Assembly: GCA_017939795.1 (NCBI GenBank)
Contig: JAGBAA010000086.1
Span: 20,298-84,297, forward strand
Direction of reading: 5' to 3'
Source: Thermoguttaceae bacterium
GTDB taxonomy: Bacteria; Planctomycetota; Planctomycetia; Pirellulales; Thermoguttaceae
Length of the DNA: 64,000 nt
The stretch's first letter is position 1. The number at the start of each line of letters is the position of its first letter. Positions 1-8,480 of the stretch are shown piece by piece. The notes under the pieces are model-generated. The model saw nothing but the letters and a program-made list of their open reading frames with translations, ran no database searches and was not told where the DNA came from. Made by a program: the position numbers and the translations under genes.

Positions 1-999
1 CTTCAGACGTCCGCAAAACCGGAGGTTCGGCAGCGGGTACTTGAGGCACTTCTGTATCTGGCGGAAAATTCTCCCGTTTCCCTGACTGTCTATCGGGACT
101 GTGCCCGAGCTATTCAGGTTCAGTTGAAATTGTGTCGGACACCAGAGGAAAGAGCAGTCCTTCTGTCAAAATTGGCGGCGTTCTGCAATGCGTTTCCAAA
201 GGATCCGGAACTGCGGTACACTCGTGCACAGGCGGCTGTTTATCTGCTGGAATGTTGCGAAACATCCAAAGAGACCCTCGCGCAGCTCGACGTTTTGCGC
301 CGTCTGGCGGAACTGTCTGTTTCCGAACAGTCCGGAATGTGTATTTTCGGTACGGAAAAGATTCGCCGGCTTTTCGCACAGGGACTTTTTCTGATGCTTC
401 GGCATTCCCAGAGAGCCAGCGAAAGAGACTTTTTTCTGCTGGAATTGAAGCATTTGGCGGAAAGTGAGCCGGAGGATCGGCAAATTTCGGAGTTTTACGT
501 GCGCGGAGTGGCTTCTGTACTGCAAAGTGTTCGTGAGCCGGATGAGCGGAATGCCTGGTTCCAGGCACTGGAAAAGTTTACGGAACAGGAGGGACTGACT
601 TCGGAAATGAAAGCGGGGGTCCTGGAAGGCGGGACGTATTGGCTCATTGGCCGGCTTTCGGAAAGTGAAGCCGCTTTGAAAATTTCCCGGGAAAAAGTTC
701 AGGAATGGGAAACGCGAAAAACGGCAGATTGCCGACGGATCCAGGAACTTTTGTGCCGACTGTGGAGCAAAAAGGACCAGAATGCCGCATTTCGCTACTT
801 TTTTGCGTGTGCACTTTTACTGTCCATGAACGGAGAATCTTCGGTGGAAAAACGAAAGAGCTGGGCCTCCCAACTTGCGGAGTGCCGTTCTGTTCGGCTT
901 ACGGAGCTGGATGAACTCTACCGAACGTGCCGCAGCTGGTTTCTTGCGAATGAATGGGATGAAGATGTCCGAAAATCGATCCTTTCTGCACTGCGGTGA
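1..999 (+). CDS. C-terminal part of a hypothetical helical protein (5' end outside window)
   Basis: The frame is open from base 1, so the true start lies left of the window; a TTG at 124 could be read as a start, but the same frame continues upstream without a stop. The visible 332 residues are rich in Leu, Glu, Arg and Ala. They have the spacing of paired amphipathic helices, as in TPR- or HEAT-type scaffolds, with recurring Cys residues. There is no signal peptide or catalytic motif in the visible part. The gene converges on the minus-strand FGE-domain gene, whose stop lies 66 bases away, and I see no clear hairpin between them. Function is unknown. The helical-repeat call is an inference from composition. 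Confidence 0.75.
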   Translation, partial: LQTSAKPEVRQRVLEALLYLAENSPVSLTVYRDCARAIQVQLKLCRTPEERAVLLSKLAAFCNAFPKDPELRYTRAQAAVYLLECCETSKETLAQLDVLRRLAELSVSEQSGMCIFGTEKIRRLFAQGLFLMLRHSQRASERDFFLLELKHLAESEPEDRQISEFYVRGVASVLQSVREPDERNAWFQALEKFTEQEGLTSEMKAGVLEGGTYWLIGRLSESEAALKISREKVQEWETRKTADCRRIQELLCRLWSKKDQNAAFRYFFACALLLSMNGESSVEKRKSWASQLAECRSVRLTELDELYRTCRSWFLANEWDEDVRKSILSALR

Positions 1000-1065
1000 A
1001 TTCACTGGAAGATCGGACCGTTCCTCCATTTTTCTGAAATTTGTGTTTTCTGGGGGCTGTTTGGG

Positions 1066-2109
1066 TCAGTGCCGTGTTTCCGGCGTACTGCGTTTCTGTT
1101 TTTTGCGGGATTTTTTCTCCGGAGGAACAAATTCCACGACCGGACGGAATCCCGCTTTCGAAACGTTCCTCTGAGAGTCACGGGCAGCTGCACGACAGCG
1201 GGCTTCTCCCGCCTCAAAACTTCCGCCTCTCAAAACGCGGAATCGTCCCTGAGCCGGTCCGGAAGGATCTTTTTCCGGTGCGTTCACATAGAAACTTTCC
1301 TCGTACCAGTCGCGGCACCATTCCGCCGCATTTCCGTGCATATCGTAGAGAAACCAGAGATTTCCCTTTTTCTTTTTCGCAGGATGAAGTTTTGCTTTGG
1401 AGTTTCCCGAATGCCAGCCGGTCTGGTTCAGATCTCCGCAGAAGGGGCGTCCGCTTCCTGCCCGGCATGCATACTCCCACTGGGCTTCTGTCGGGAACTG
1501 GGCACGATACCCGGTTTTTCTGCCGAAAAGTTCACAGAAACGCGCCGCTTCTTCCCACGTGAGGTCTGCCTTTGGGAGCCGTTTTTCCTTTTCATCCGGA
1601 AGAGGTTCTTTCATGACGGCAGCCCATAATTCGCGCGTGACTTCCGTTTCGAGGATCCAGAATCCCTGACTCAGGACGACCCGATGAAGCCGTTCCTCCT
1701 CTTTTCTTCCCTTCTCATTTTCCGGTGAACCCATCCGAAATGTTCCGCGCGGGCACCATCGAAAAACGCATTCGACGCCGTTGACGTTCAGGACCCGTTT
1801 CTGGCCGGCGAACTCGCCCTGCCGGACTTCCTTAACGGCGAAATCTCCATCCCGGCTGAAACCATTCTGGAAAAAATGCACCATGCCGTCCAGACTCCCG
1901 CACCAGCTCCAGAACCAAAAACATCCCGCAAGCAGCAGACCGCAGAAACACCAGACCAGAAAAGAGTCTCCCGAGCGTTTCCAAAAGTATTTCAGCCCGG
2001 TCGGAGCCTGAGATTTTGGAGATCTTCCGGCTTTTTCGACGGTTTTGCCGACCATTTTTTCAGGTGAGCGGGAACGTGGAGCTTTTTCTTTCATGCGGAG
2101 TCTCTTCAT
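1066..2109 (-). CDS. Membrane-anchored formylglycine-generating enzyme (FGE/SUMF1) domain protein
   Basis: The second half matches the FGE-sulfatase fold. It has an opening 'GTFRMGS' segment, 'ETEVTRELW', 'FPTEAQWEYACRAG', 'DMHGNAAEWCRDWY' and a closing 'FRVLRGGSF...CRAAAR...GFRPV'. A basic N-terminus precedes one hydrophobic helix ('FLVWCFCGLLLAGCFWFW'), so the domain is probably displayed outside the membrane. Many planctomycete members of this family lack the two active-site cysteines of true sulfatase-activating enzymes, and no sulfatase gene lies nearby. It may therefore be a ligand- or sugar-binding relative. The start is uncertain: ATG at 2109 or 2094. The longer TTG start at 2169 sits next to the upstream gene's terminator and is less likely. 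It is downstream of the alkaline phosphatase on the same strand but separated from it by a terminator. Confidence 0.8.
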   Translation of the reverse strand: MKRLRMKEKAPRSRSPEKMVGKTVEKAGRSPKSQAPTGLKYFWKRSGDSFLVWCFCGLLLAGCFWFWSWCGSLDGMVHFFQNGFSRDGDFAVKEVRQGEFAGQKRVLNVNGVECVFRWCPRGTFRMGSPENEKGRKEEERLHRVVLSQGFWILETEVTRELWAAVMKEPLPDEKEKRLPKADLTWEEAARFCELFGRKTGYRAQFPTEAQWEYACRAGSGRPFCGDLNQTGWHSGNSKAKLHPAKKKKGNLWFLYDMHGNAAEWCRDWYEESFYVNAPEKDPSGPAQGRFRVLRGGSFEAGEARCRAAARDSQRNVSKAGFRPVVEFVPPEKKSRKKQKRSTPETRH

Positions 2110-2171
2110 CAGGAGAAGTTGGGACCAAAACAGCCTTAAACAAAAAAAACGCCAAACTAAAACGGCCAAAC

Positions 2172-2208
2172 AAAAAACCGCACGGTTTGAGGAATGCCGT
2201 GCGGTTTT
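2172..2208 (-). terminator. Rho-independent terminator of the alkaline phosphatase gene
   Basis: A 12-bp perfect stem (aaaaccgcacgg / ccgtgcggtttt) with an 11-base loop, followed on the minus strand by a T-run. It begins 12 bases after the phosphatase stop. Confidence 0.88.
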
Positions 2209-2219
2209 GGTTCCTTCAT

Positions 2220-3620
2220 TTATTTCCGATCAAAAAGCTCTTTTTCGACCGGCACGATGTCCGTATTGTCGATGATCCGAGCATCGAATCCCCACATTTT
2301 CCCGAACGCCTCGTCAGTACAGCGAACGCGTTTCTCGAAGAGAGACGCACCGGCACCGCGGACGTAGAATGGAACGGGGGCATTCGTGTGGCTCCGCGAG
2401 AAGTAGCCGATTTCCGGAATATTTCCTTTTCCTTTTCCGATCGGCGTCTGGAAGAGCGACCCTTCCTTATCCGCGTTCGGTCCCCAGACGGAACCGGTCT
2501 CGTGGTCTGCCGTGAGGATGAGGGTCGTTTCTTCCCAGGAGGAATTTTTCTCGACCCACGCACAGACTGCATCGACCGCATCGTAGAATTCGTTCATCTC
2601 GTCGATGATTTTTTTGGGGTCTGTATTGCCGTGAGCCAGCCAGTCCACTGAGCCGGATTCGATGAGCAGATAGAATCCCTTCTCGTTTTGGTTCAGGACA
2701 TTCAGGCCTGCGAGGGTACATTCGGTGAGCGTCGGGACCGTTTCATTGCGTTCCGGTTTTGTGCGGGATGACTGGAACGTGCTGGTGACTTTCGGAAGGC
2801 CCATGAGTTTTTTCGGCGGAGCGGTCTCTCCGCTGGCGATCTTCTGGAAATCTTCACGGTTTTCAATGAATTTCCAGCCATAGTAGAGTTCCTCGGTCCA
2901 GATCTCGCCCCAGGCGTGCTTGGACGGACCGTACTCGATGTACTTCGGTTTTTCACGGCGCTCCGCGTTTTCCGTATACCAGGGATGGCAGGCTCCCATG
3001 ATGACCGACAAAACTTCCGGTCCCTTGACCATTTCGCGCCAGAGATCCGCTCCGGAACCGCGCTTCATGTTGTGTCCGGCCACTCCTGCGGGAGTGGCGT
3101 GGGACGGCATGACTGTCGTGATGGCGCCGGCGGCGAAACCTTTTTTGGTGATGTATTCCGCGATCGTTTCGAGCGGCTGGTCATTTTTGTCGTAGTTGAT
3201 CCGCCCGTTTTTCGTCTTGACTCCCGTATTGATCGCCGTCGTCGCGGCCGCCGAGTCCGTCGGATTTTCCTGATGTTTTTTGAAAGACGCCCAGTGTGTC
3301 GCTGGATCATAGGAGCCGTCTTCACTGTAGCTCGTGATCTGCTGCACCTCGCCGTCCACGACCTTCGTATTCTGAACGACGCCGCTGAGGCTGTACGTCG
3401 TGCATCCGAATTCGCTCCATCCATTGCCCGGTTTCATGAACGGAAGTCCGCGGTCTTCACCAGTCCGGTACTGAGAAGAAATGCGGTACGCACCATATCC
3501 GCCGCCGTCCACGATCATGATGATGACGTTCGTCTTGGCGAAAACGAAAGATGTGCAGAAAACCAAGGTGAGGATCATCCCCATCAAGAAGCGTCCTGAA
3601 ATTCTGGTCAAACGGGACAT
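2220..3620 (-). CDS. Alkaline phosphatase (PhoA superfamily), exported
   Basis: Hydrolyses phosphate monoesters outside the cytoplasm. A signal peptide covers about residues 1-28 ('MGMILTLVFCTSFVFA'). The metal-binding Asp is in 'IVDGGG' (about D38). The nucleophile is Ser123 in 'TDSAAATTA'. Further metal ligands are in 'ESGSVDWLAHGN' and 'TADHETG'. The length of 466 residues is normal. 'AAAGGA' precedes the ATG. A promoter-like TTGACT/TAGATT pair lies about 100 bases upstream. An insertion between about residues 45 and 110 has no motif I recognise. The gene is monocistronic, with its own terminator, and its neighbours do not suggest a specific phosphate operon. Confidence 0.93.
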   Translation of the reverse strand: MSRLTRISGRFLMGMILTLVFCTSFVFAKTNVIIMIVDGGGYGAYRISSQYRTGEDRGLPFMKPGNGWSEFGCTTYSLSGVVQNTKVVDGEVQQITSYSEDGSYDPATHWASFKKHQENPTDSAAATTAINTGVKTKNGRINYDKNDQPLETIAEYITKKGFAAGAITTVMPSHATPAGVAGHNMKRGSGADLWREMVKGPEVLSVIMGACHPWYTENAERREKPKYIEYGPSKHAWGEIWTEELYYGWKFIENREDFQKIASGETAPPKKLMGLPKVTSTFQSSRTKPERNETVPTLTECTLAGLNVLNQNEKGFYLLIESGSVDWLAHGNTDPKKIIDEMNEFYDAVDAVCAWVEKNSSWEETTLILTADHETGSVWGPNADKEGSLFQTPIGKGKGNIPEIGYFSRSHTNAPVPFYVRGAGASLFEKRVRCTDEAFGKMWGFDARIIDNTDIVPVEKELFDRK

Positions 3621-3723
3621 TTTATCTGAATCCTTTTTGTTTCAGAGCAGCACGCACAAATTGCGGGATTGGGGAGATGAAGATTTTCCTGCGTGCGTAG
3701 AGAAAATCTTTCGCATATTCACC

Positions 3724-3751
3724 AATCTACCACAGAATACAAAAAAGTCAA
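3724..3751 (-). promoter_or_regulatory. Sigma70-type promoter of the alkaline phosphatase gene
   Basis: On the minus strand, TTGACT (3751-3746), a 16-bp spacer and TAGATT (3729-3724). It sits 104 bases upstream of the ATG. No Pho-box-like direct repeat was recognised. Confidence 0.55.
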
Positions 3752-3936
3752 GGGCGGGCAGTTCTCTTTGAAAATTTTTCGACAAATTATCGGTTTTCGC
3801 TAAGAATTGGTTTCAAATTTTCTGTGAGCTTTTTTCAAGTCTTGAGCCATTCGTCTCTTCCGGTTTTTCGTTTTGGGGTTTGTGCAGAAAATTCCATTTT
3901 CAGCCTGTTTTCATTCTATGAAGTTTCTGTTTCCCC

Positions 3937-3976
3937 GTGTCTCATCGTGTCTCATCGTGTCTCATCGTGTCTCATC
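3937..3976. repeat. Four perfect copies of a 10-bp tandem repeat (gtgtctcatc)
   Basis: Units lie at 3937-3946, 3947-3956, 3957-3966 and 3967-3976, in the 472-base space between rph and the alkaline phosphatase gene. That space otherwise holds only the phosphatase promoter and the rph terminator; I see no ORF with coding character in it. Confidence 0.95.
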
Positions 3977-3993
3977 CGGCGCGGTTTGCGATG

Positions 3994-4017
3994 AAAAAGC
4001 GGCGCACAAACGCCGCC
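3994..4017 (-). terminator. Rho-independent terminator of rph
   Basis: Stem gcggcg / cgccgc (3999-4004 and 4011-4016) with a 6-base loop. On the minus strand it is followed by five T. Confidence 0.75.
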
Positions 4018-4092
4018 TTGCTGATTCCTGGACGATTGGGATTCCTATTTTGGTCCCAAACGTTGCCTTTTTGCGGGCTTTGGTTTTCCGTC

Positions 4093-4815
4093 TCAGCCTC
4101 CGTTTTTCTGGATCTCTGTCAGTTCACTGATCCCTTTTTTGGCGAGAGCCAGCAGTGCGGCAAGCTGATTCTCGTCGAAAGTTGCTTCTTCGCCTGTTCC
4201 CTGGATCTCGATGAATCGTCCTCCTGCGGTCATGACGACATTCATGTCGACTTCTGCGGCCGCATCTTCCAGATAGCAGAGATCCAGACGCGGTTCACCT
4301 TCCACGAGTCCGACGCTTACTGCAGCGGCATAGTCGCGTGCCGGGAAGTCAGGATCTCCCGGAACCATGTTCTGGAATTCCTCGATGGAGTGGAGCGCAT
4401 CGAGCAGAGCGATCATCGCTCCGGTAATGGAAAGCGTTCTCGTTCCCCCGTCTGCCTGAAGTACGTCGCAGTCGATCGTGACGGCGCGCGGCCCGAGTTT
4501 TTCCAGATCAACGACGGCACGCAGACTGCGTCCGATCAGACGCTGTATCTCAGAGGAGCGTCCGTCGATCTTCCCGCCTCGTTCCCGGCTTTTTCGCGGT
4601 GAAGTGCTGCCCGGCATCATGGAATACTCTGCCGTGACCCAGCCTCGGTTTTCTTCCGGATCCATCCACGCGGGGAGTTTGGAAGAGACGGACGCCGTGC
4701 AGAGGACCATCGTTTCGCCGGCACGGATCAGGACACTGCCGGGAGTTTTGTTCGTGAAGTGCCTCAAAACACTGATGGGGCGAAGTTCATTGGTTTTTCT
4801 TTCGTCGGGCCGCAT
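4093..4815 (-). CDS. rph: Ribonuclease PH
   Basis: A phosphorolytic 3'-5' exoribonuclease that trims tRNA 3' ends. Family hallmarks are an opening '[16 protein letters not shown]', '[18 protein letters not shown]', '[14 protein letters not shown]', '[15 protein letters not shown]', '[18 protein letters not shown]' and '[20 protein letters not shown]'. The 240-residue length is typical. I chose the ATG at 4815 over the longer frame start (4908) because a strong AAAGGAG lies just upstream and the protein then begins exactly where the family does. It is transcribed away from the divergent gene at 5042 and ends in a hairpin/T-run. Confidence 0.97.
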   Translation of the reverse strand: MRPDERKTNELRPISVLRHFTNKTPGSVLIRAGETMVLCTASVSSKLPAWMDPEENRGWVTAEYSMMPGSTSPRKSRERGGKIDGRSSEIQRLIGRSLRAVVDLEKLGPRAVTIDCDVLQADGGTRTLSITGAMIALLDALHSIEEFQNMVPGDPDFPARDYAAAVSVGLVEGEPRLDLCYLEDAAAEVDMNVVMTAGGRFIEIQGTGEEATFDENQLAALLALAKKGISELTEIQKNGG

Positions 4816-4920
4816 GAGATCTCCTTTCTGAAATTGCGCAAATGGAACAGGATCGGGAACGCTGGGGAATTGAGGATATTTCGTGGAGGTTTCACAAAAT
4901 TCTCCCAAATTCTTCGTGTT

Positions 4921-4949
4921 TTGACGAATTTTCTCAAATTCACTATTTA
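4921..4949 (+). promoter_or_regulatory. Possible promoter for the gene at 5042
   Basis: TTGACG (4921-4926), a 17-bp spacer and TATTTA (4944-4949) in the AT-rich divergent region between rph and the 5042 gene. The -10 is weak. Confidence 0.4.
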
Positions 4950-5041
4950 CTTTTTCGGATTTTTTTGGTAGTTTATTTTCTCAGAGTTTCCTGAAATCCG
5001 GATTTTACCCGGAAAAACCGATTTTCCAATACGCAATCGTC

Positions 5042-5947
5042 ATGGCTGATCCATTCCTTTTTTTGTTTCGTAAATTCCGTACTGCGCAAAGCCTTTCTTT
5101 CGCAGAGAGACCGTGCGGCGTACTTTGTGCTTTTTTTATACTGAGCCTCTGCTTTGTTTTTTCAGCGTCGGCATCTGCTGAAGTTCCGACGACCGTCTCT
5201 TCCGGTCTTCCGGCTGAGGAGCACGATGCGGCGGTGAGCAGTGGAGAGTTCCGCGTCAACTACAAAATCATGAATGAGGATGGTTCGGAGATCATTTCGT
5301 CGGGAAAAACGCTCTTTGCGGATGGAAATGCCTACGATTTTGTGGATCATTCGGATGAGATCATCATCTTCAATATGCGGTCAAAAAAAATCTGCGTGCT
5401 GGACATCAAGGCGAGAAAAAAATGGGAGACGACTCCGGAAGAGGTGCACAAATACGCGACCCGCATCTGCCGCTGGGGGATGGGACACGAAAACGAAGAG
5501 ATCCGGAAGTTCTTTTTGCCGGAATTCAAAGTGAGCTACGATGATGCGAAACAGGAATACTCTTTCGTTTCGGAGAGTTTCTCGTACATCGTGTCTGCAT
5601 CCAAGACTAAGAAGCCCGAAATGCTTGAGCTTTACCGGCGTTTTGCGCGTCTGTCGTGCCAGACGAACATGACGCTCTCGCCGGGGTCGCGGACACTCTA
5701 TGCGCGCTCTCAGGTGAACGACACGGTCTTCAATGCGAATGCACTCATCGATCGGCTTCAGCTGACGCTTCAGGAAACGCACGGACCATTTACCAAAACG
5801 CTCGTCCTTCTTTCCGATTACCAGTACCTGCCGAGGCTGGTCGATTCGGATCGGACGCTGATCAGGCAGGTCGAAGACTACCTGGCGCTTTTCCATGAGA
5901 CGACGCTCGCTCATTTTCAGAACAGGCGGATGCGTTCTGGGAAATAA
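5042..5947 (+). CDS. Exported hypothetical protein, 301 aa
   Basis: The N-terminus has a long basic stretch and then a hydrophobic core ('VLCAFFILSLCFVFSASASA') that reads as a signal peptide cleaved near residue 46. The mature part starts with beta-rich sequence ('EFRVNYKIMNEDG', 'KTLFADGNAYDFV', 'ICVLDIKARKKWETT') and ends in helical sequence. I recall similar unassigned planctomycete proteins but cannot name a domain. No catalytic motif is evident. There is no strong ribosome binding site at 5042, and no better-supported internal start. A good terminator follows the stop, so it appears monocistronic. Function unknown. Confidence 0.8.
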   Translation: MADPFLFLFRKFRTAQSLSFAERPCGVLCAFFILSLCFVFSASASAEVPTTVSSGLPAEEHDAAVSSGEFRVNYKIMNEDGSEIISSGKTLFADGNAYDFVDHSDEIIIFNMRSKKICVLDIKARKKWETTPEEVHKYATRICRWGMGHENEEIRKFFLPEFKVSYDDAKQEYSFVSESFSYIVSASKTKKPEMLELYRRFARLSCQTNMTLSPGSRTLYARSQVNDTVFNANALIDRLQLTLQETHGPFTKTLVLLSDYQYLPRLVDSDRTLIRQVEDYLALFHETTLAHFQNRRMRSGK

Positions 5948-5969
5948 TTCCTGGGAAAATCTTTTCAGA

Positions 5970-6012
5970 AGCCGGAAACCGGGGCCAGCAAAACCGGGAC
6001 CGGCTTTTTTTG
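5970..6012 (+). terminator. Rho-independent terminator after the 5042 gene
   Basis: aagccgg (5969-5975) pairs with ccggctt (6000-6006), followed by a run of T. The loop contains a further ccgg/ccgg pair that could extend the structure. Confidence 0.75.
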
Positions 6013-6096
6013 TGAATTTTGGAAAGATGGAGACTTTTGGAGTGTTGGGGAGTGGGAATTTTTCAGAAAATTTTCAGAAAATTTCCTTCACCCCCC

Positions 6097-6125
6097 TTAA
6101 CATTTTGGACGAGGACGGGTAAAAT
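6097..6125 (+). promoter_or_regulatory. Promoter for the 6177-8351 operon
   Basis: TTAACA (6097-6102), a 17-bp spacer and TAAAAT (6120-6125), 51 bases before the ATG. Confidence 0.65.
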
Positions 6126-6176
6126 AAAAAAGTTTTCGGAGATCGATTTTAAATAATTGGGAGTGAACTTTTTGCG

Positions 6177-7244
6177 ATGAACTGGAATGAAGTAAACGCA
6201 AACCAGGAATGGGACGAAAGCGTTCCGCCGTTTGATCTTGATGAAGCCGAAGAAAAGGAAACGTTTGATTTTTCGGACGTGGATTCCATGGAAAATGAGT
6301 CTCTCGTGCATGATGCAGAGCCGGAATACGACGTGACGCTTGCCGAGGAGGCTTCCCGCGAGTACGTCGGAAAATGGAATCGGCTCATCAGTCAGACGAA
6401 CTGGGAAAAGGGCGAAGTCATCCTGCGCTGGCGTGAGAGCTTGATCGCATCCGGCGTTCCGAATCACCTTTTCAGCGATGATGCGTGGAGTCGGCGTGTT
6501 GGGAACGTCACGAGCCAGCACGTGGGCCGTTTGCGCCGTGTTTTTGAGCGTTTTGGAGACACGCATGACCAGTACGCAGGTCTTTACTGGAGCCACTTTC
6601 AGGCTGCGCTGGATTGGGAGGATGCCGAAGTCTGGCTCGAGGGTGCTTCGCAGAACCGCTGGAGCGTTTCGGCCATGCGGAAGCAGAGATGGATCGCGAT
6701 CGGCGCCCCGCCGGAACTCAAACCGCGGGAAGAGGATATCGTGCTTGCCGAGCTGGATGAAGACGTCGCGGCCGGGATGGATTCCTCGGCACTTTCCGGC
6801 ATGACGGGCAGCGCGGTCTTTCCAAGTCCGGAGCAGGCCGGGAGAGTTCAGGCGGACGGCGTCGTCTCCGGTACGGCCCGCGATATGGGGGGATTTGGAG
6901 ACGATTTTGCGGACGGGCTTTCCGAAGACGGCGCTTCCGGGAAAAGGGGAAAGGATGGTTCCGAGTGGGACTTTACGGATACGGACCGCTCTCCCGATGC
7001 CGTTCCGCCGGCAGTCGACGCGGACATCATGGGAACTTCCGGAAGCGGGATCGAGGACGAGATGCGCGGATCCGTGGCTCCGCAGCGTCTTTTTGAAAAT
7101 CTTCCCCAGCTCCCTTCCGATCTCGAAGAAGCGATGGAAATGTTCAAGCTGGCCATCCTGAACCACAAACTGGCCAATTGGAGTCAGGTCACGAAAGAAG
7201 ACGTTCAGCTGGTCCTTGCCGCGCTGCGTCAGCTCTGCGAGTAG
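6177..7244 (+). CDS. Conserved planctomycete-type protein of unknown function, possible DNA/RNA-binding adaptor
   Basis: 355 residues. About residues 1-55 are strongly acidic. A compact central domain (about 60-195) contains 'YVGKWNRLISQTNWEKG', 'WRRVG-like' Trp/Arg-rich helices, 'QHVGRLRRVFERFGDTHD', 'GLYWSHFQAALDW' and 'WSVSAMRKQRW'. A low-complexity Gly/Ser/Asp linker follows. The C-terminal helix (about 305-355, 'DLEEAMEMFKLAILNHK') looks like a separate conserved piece. I recall planctomycete homologues of the central block but no assigned function. The Arg/Trp-rich helices resemble nucleic-acid-binding domains; this is an inference. GGGAG lies upstream of the ATG. Only three bases separate its stop from the apbE start, so the two are probably co-transcribed. 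Confidence 0.85.
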   Translation: MNWNEVNANQEWDESVPPFDLDEAEEKETFDFSDVDSMENESLVHDAEPEYDVTLAEEASREYVGKWNRLISQTNWEKGEVILRWRESLIASGVPNHLFSDDAWSRRVGNVTSQHVGRLRRVFERFGDTHDQYAGLYWSHFQAALDWEDAEVWLEGASQNRWSVSAMRKQRWIAIGAPPELKPREEDIVLAELDEDVAAGMDSSALSGMTGSAVFPSPEQAGRVQADGVVSGTARDMGGFGDDFADGLSEDGASGKRGKDGSEWDFTDTDRSPDAVPPAVDADIMGTSGSGIEDEMRGSVAPQRLFENLPQLPSDLEEAMEMFKLAILNHKLANWSQVTKEDVQLVLAALRQLCE

Positions 7245-7247
7245 CGG

Positions 7248-8351
7248 ATGATGGCGGCGGATGCTGAAAATAAAAAAACGGGAAATGGACGGGAAATGTT
7301 TGGGCGGGAAACGATGATCCGCCGGGTATTTCTTGGACTTTTACTTTTAGCCCTCCTTTTTTCCTGGAGCCGGATCGGTTCGCCGGACCGGACGACGACG
7401 CTCATGGTGCGTCCGGTCGGTGTGATGGGAACGTCCTGTTCTCTTTGCGTGACGGTCAGGAACCGCGATATTCAGGTCGCGAATGCACTCCTGAAAGAGG
7501 CGGAACGGGAACTGCGTCGCCATGAACAGTTCACCAGTACCTGGATCGAGACCTCGGAGATCAGCCGTTTAAACCGCGCGAAAGCAGGAGAAACGCTGAC
7601 GCTTTCTTCCGTGACGCTCGCGTTTCTGCGTGAGGCGCGCAATGCGTTTGACGTGACGCATGGTGCGTTTGACGTGACGTGCGGAAAGCTGTGGATGCAT
7701 TGGAAAGCGTGCGAGAAGGAGGGGCGGATGCCGACTCGCGCAGAACTTGTCCAGATCCGCAAAAATGCTGGCTGGAACGATTTGGAGATCGATGGAGACC
7801 GGGTCACGAAACGCTCGGACCATCTCTGTTTCGTGACGGGCGGTCTCGCCAAGGGAATGGCCGTAGACGCAGCTCTCCGAATTTTGGCGTCGGATCCAGC
7901 GGTCTGTTCGGCGTTCGTGGAAGTCGGCGGCGACCTGGCGACGTACCGAAGTTCCATCCCCATTGAGATCGCGGACCCCGTATCCCAAGAACCTGGAGTT
8001 CCTGAAAAGCCGGGAGGCCATGGCGAATCGGGAAAGACTGGAAACCTGACAGAAAAACGGACGCTCCGTGTCGAAAACGGCGGGGTCTGCACGAGCGGGC
8101 ACCATGTACGTTTTTTTAAAATTCAGGGGCAGCGTTTCAGCCAGATCCTTGATCCGTCGGACGGCTGGCCGGTTTCAGATTCCGGCATCGTGACCGTCAC
8201 GGCTCCCAGTGCGGCTGAGGCGGACTATTGGGCCACGGCACTGAGTATTTTGGGAGAAAGGGGACTGGAATTTCTTCCGGAAAATGTGAAGGCTGAATTC
8301 GGTTCCGTCCATCGCTCGGACGGCGGTTCTTCCTGTGCGTCAGTCCGCTGA
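7248..8351 (+). CDS. apbE: FAD:protein FMN transferase (ApbE family), copy 1
   Basis: ApbE enzymes attach FMN from FAD to Thr/Ser of exported electron-transfer proteins. Visible family motifs are 'VGVMGTSCSLCV' (usually GTxW/Y), 'ISRLNRAKAGE', 'HGAFDVTCGKLW', 'GGLAKGMAVDAAL', 'FVEVGGDLAT', 'VENGGVCTSGHH', 'HRRILDP-like SQILDPSDGWPVSDSGIVTVTAPSAAEADYWATALSILG'. An N-terminal hydrophobic segment ('VFLGLLLLALLFSW') indicates export or anchoring. Possible starts are 7248 or the ATG at 7296. A short in-frame duplication ('NAFDVTH-GAFDVTC') lies just before the conserved motif. It follows the 6177 gene by three bases. A second, more canonical ApbE lies at 32242-33411. Confidence 0.88.
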   Translation: MMAADAENKKTGNGREMFGRETMIRRVFLGLLLLALLFSWSRIGSPDRTTTLMVRPVGVMGTSCSLCVTVRNRDIQVANALLKEAERELRRHEQFTSTWIETSEISRLNRAKAGETLTLSSVTLAFLREARNAFDVTHGAFDVTCGKLWMHWKACEKEGRMPTRAELVQIRKNAGWNDLEIDGDRVTKRSDHLCFVTGGLAKGMAVDAALRILASDPAVCSAFVEVGGDLATYRSSIPIEIADPVSQEPGVPEKPGGHGESGKTGNLTEKRTLRVENGGVCTSGHHVRFFKIQGQRFSQILDPSDGWPVSDSGIVTVTAPSAAEADYWATALSILGERGLEFLPENVKAEFGSVHRSDGGSSCASVR

Positions 8352-8480
8352 AATTTCCGGTTCGCAAAAACTCCGGATGACTTTATTTTCCCGCTCAAAC
8401 ATTTCGGCGTGCGGGCTGCGTGCTTTGGTTTCCAGTCTCATGCCTTTCTTCACCTAAACCTTTTACCCCATCCAAATTTT

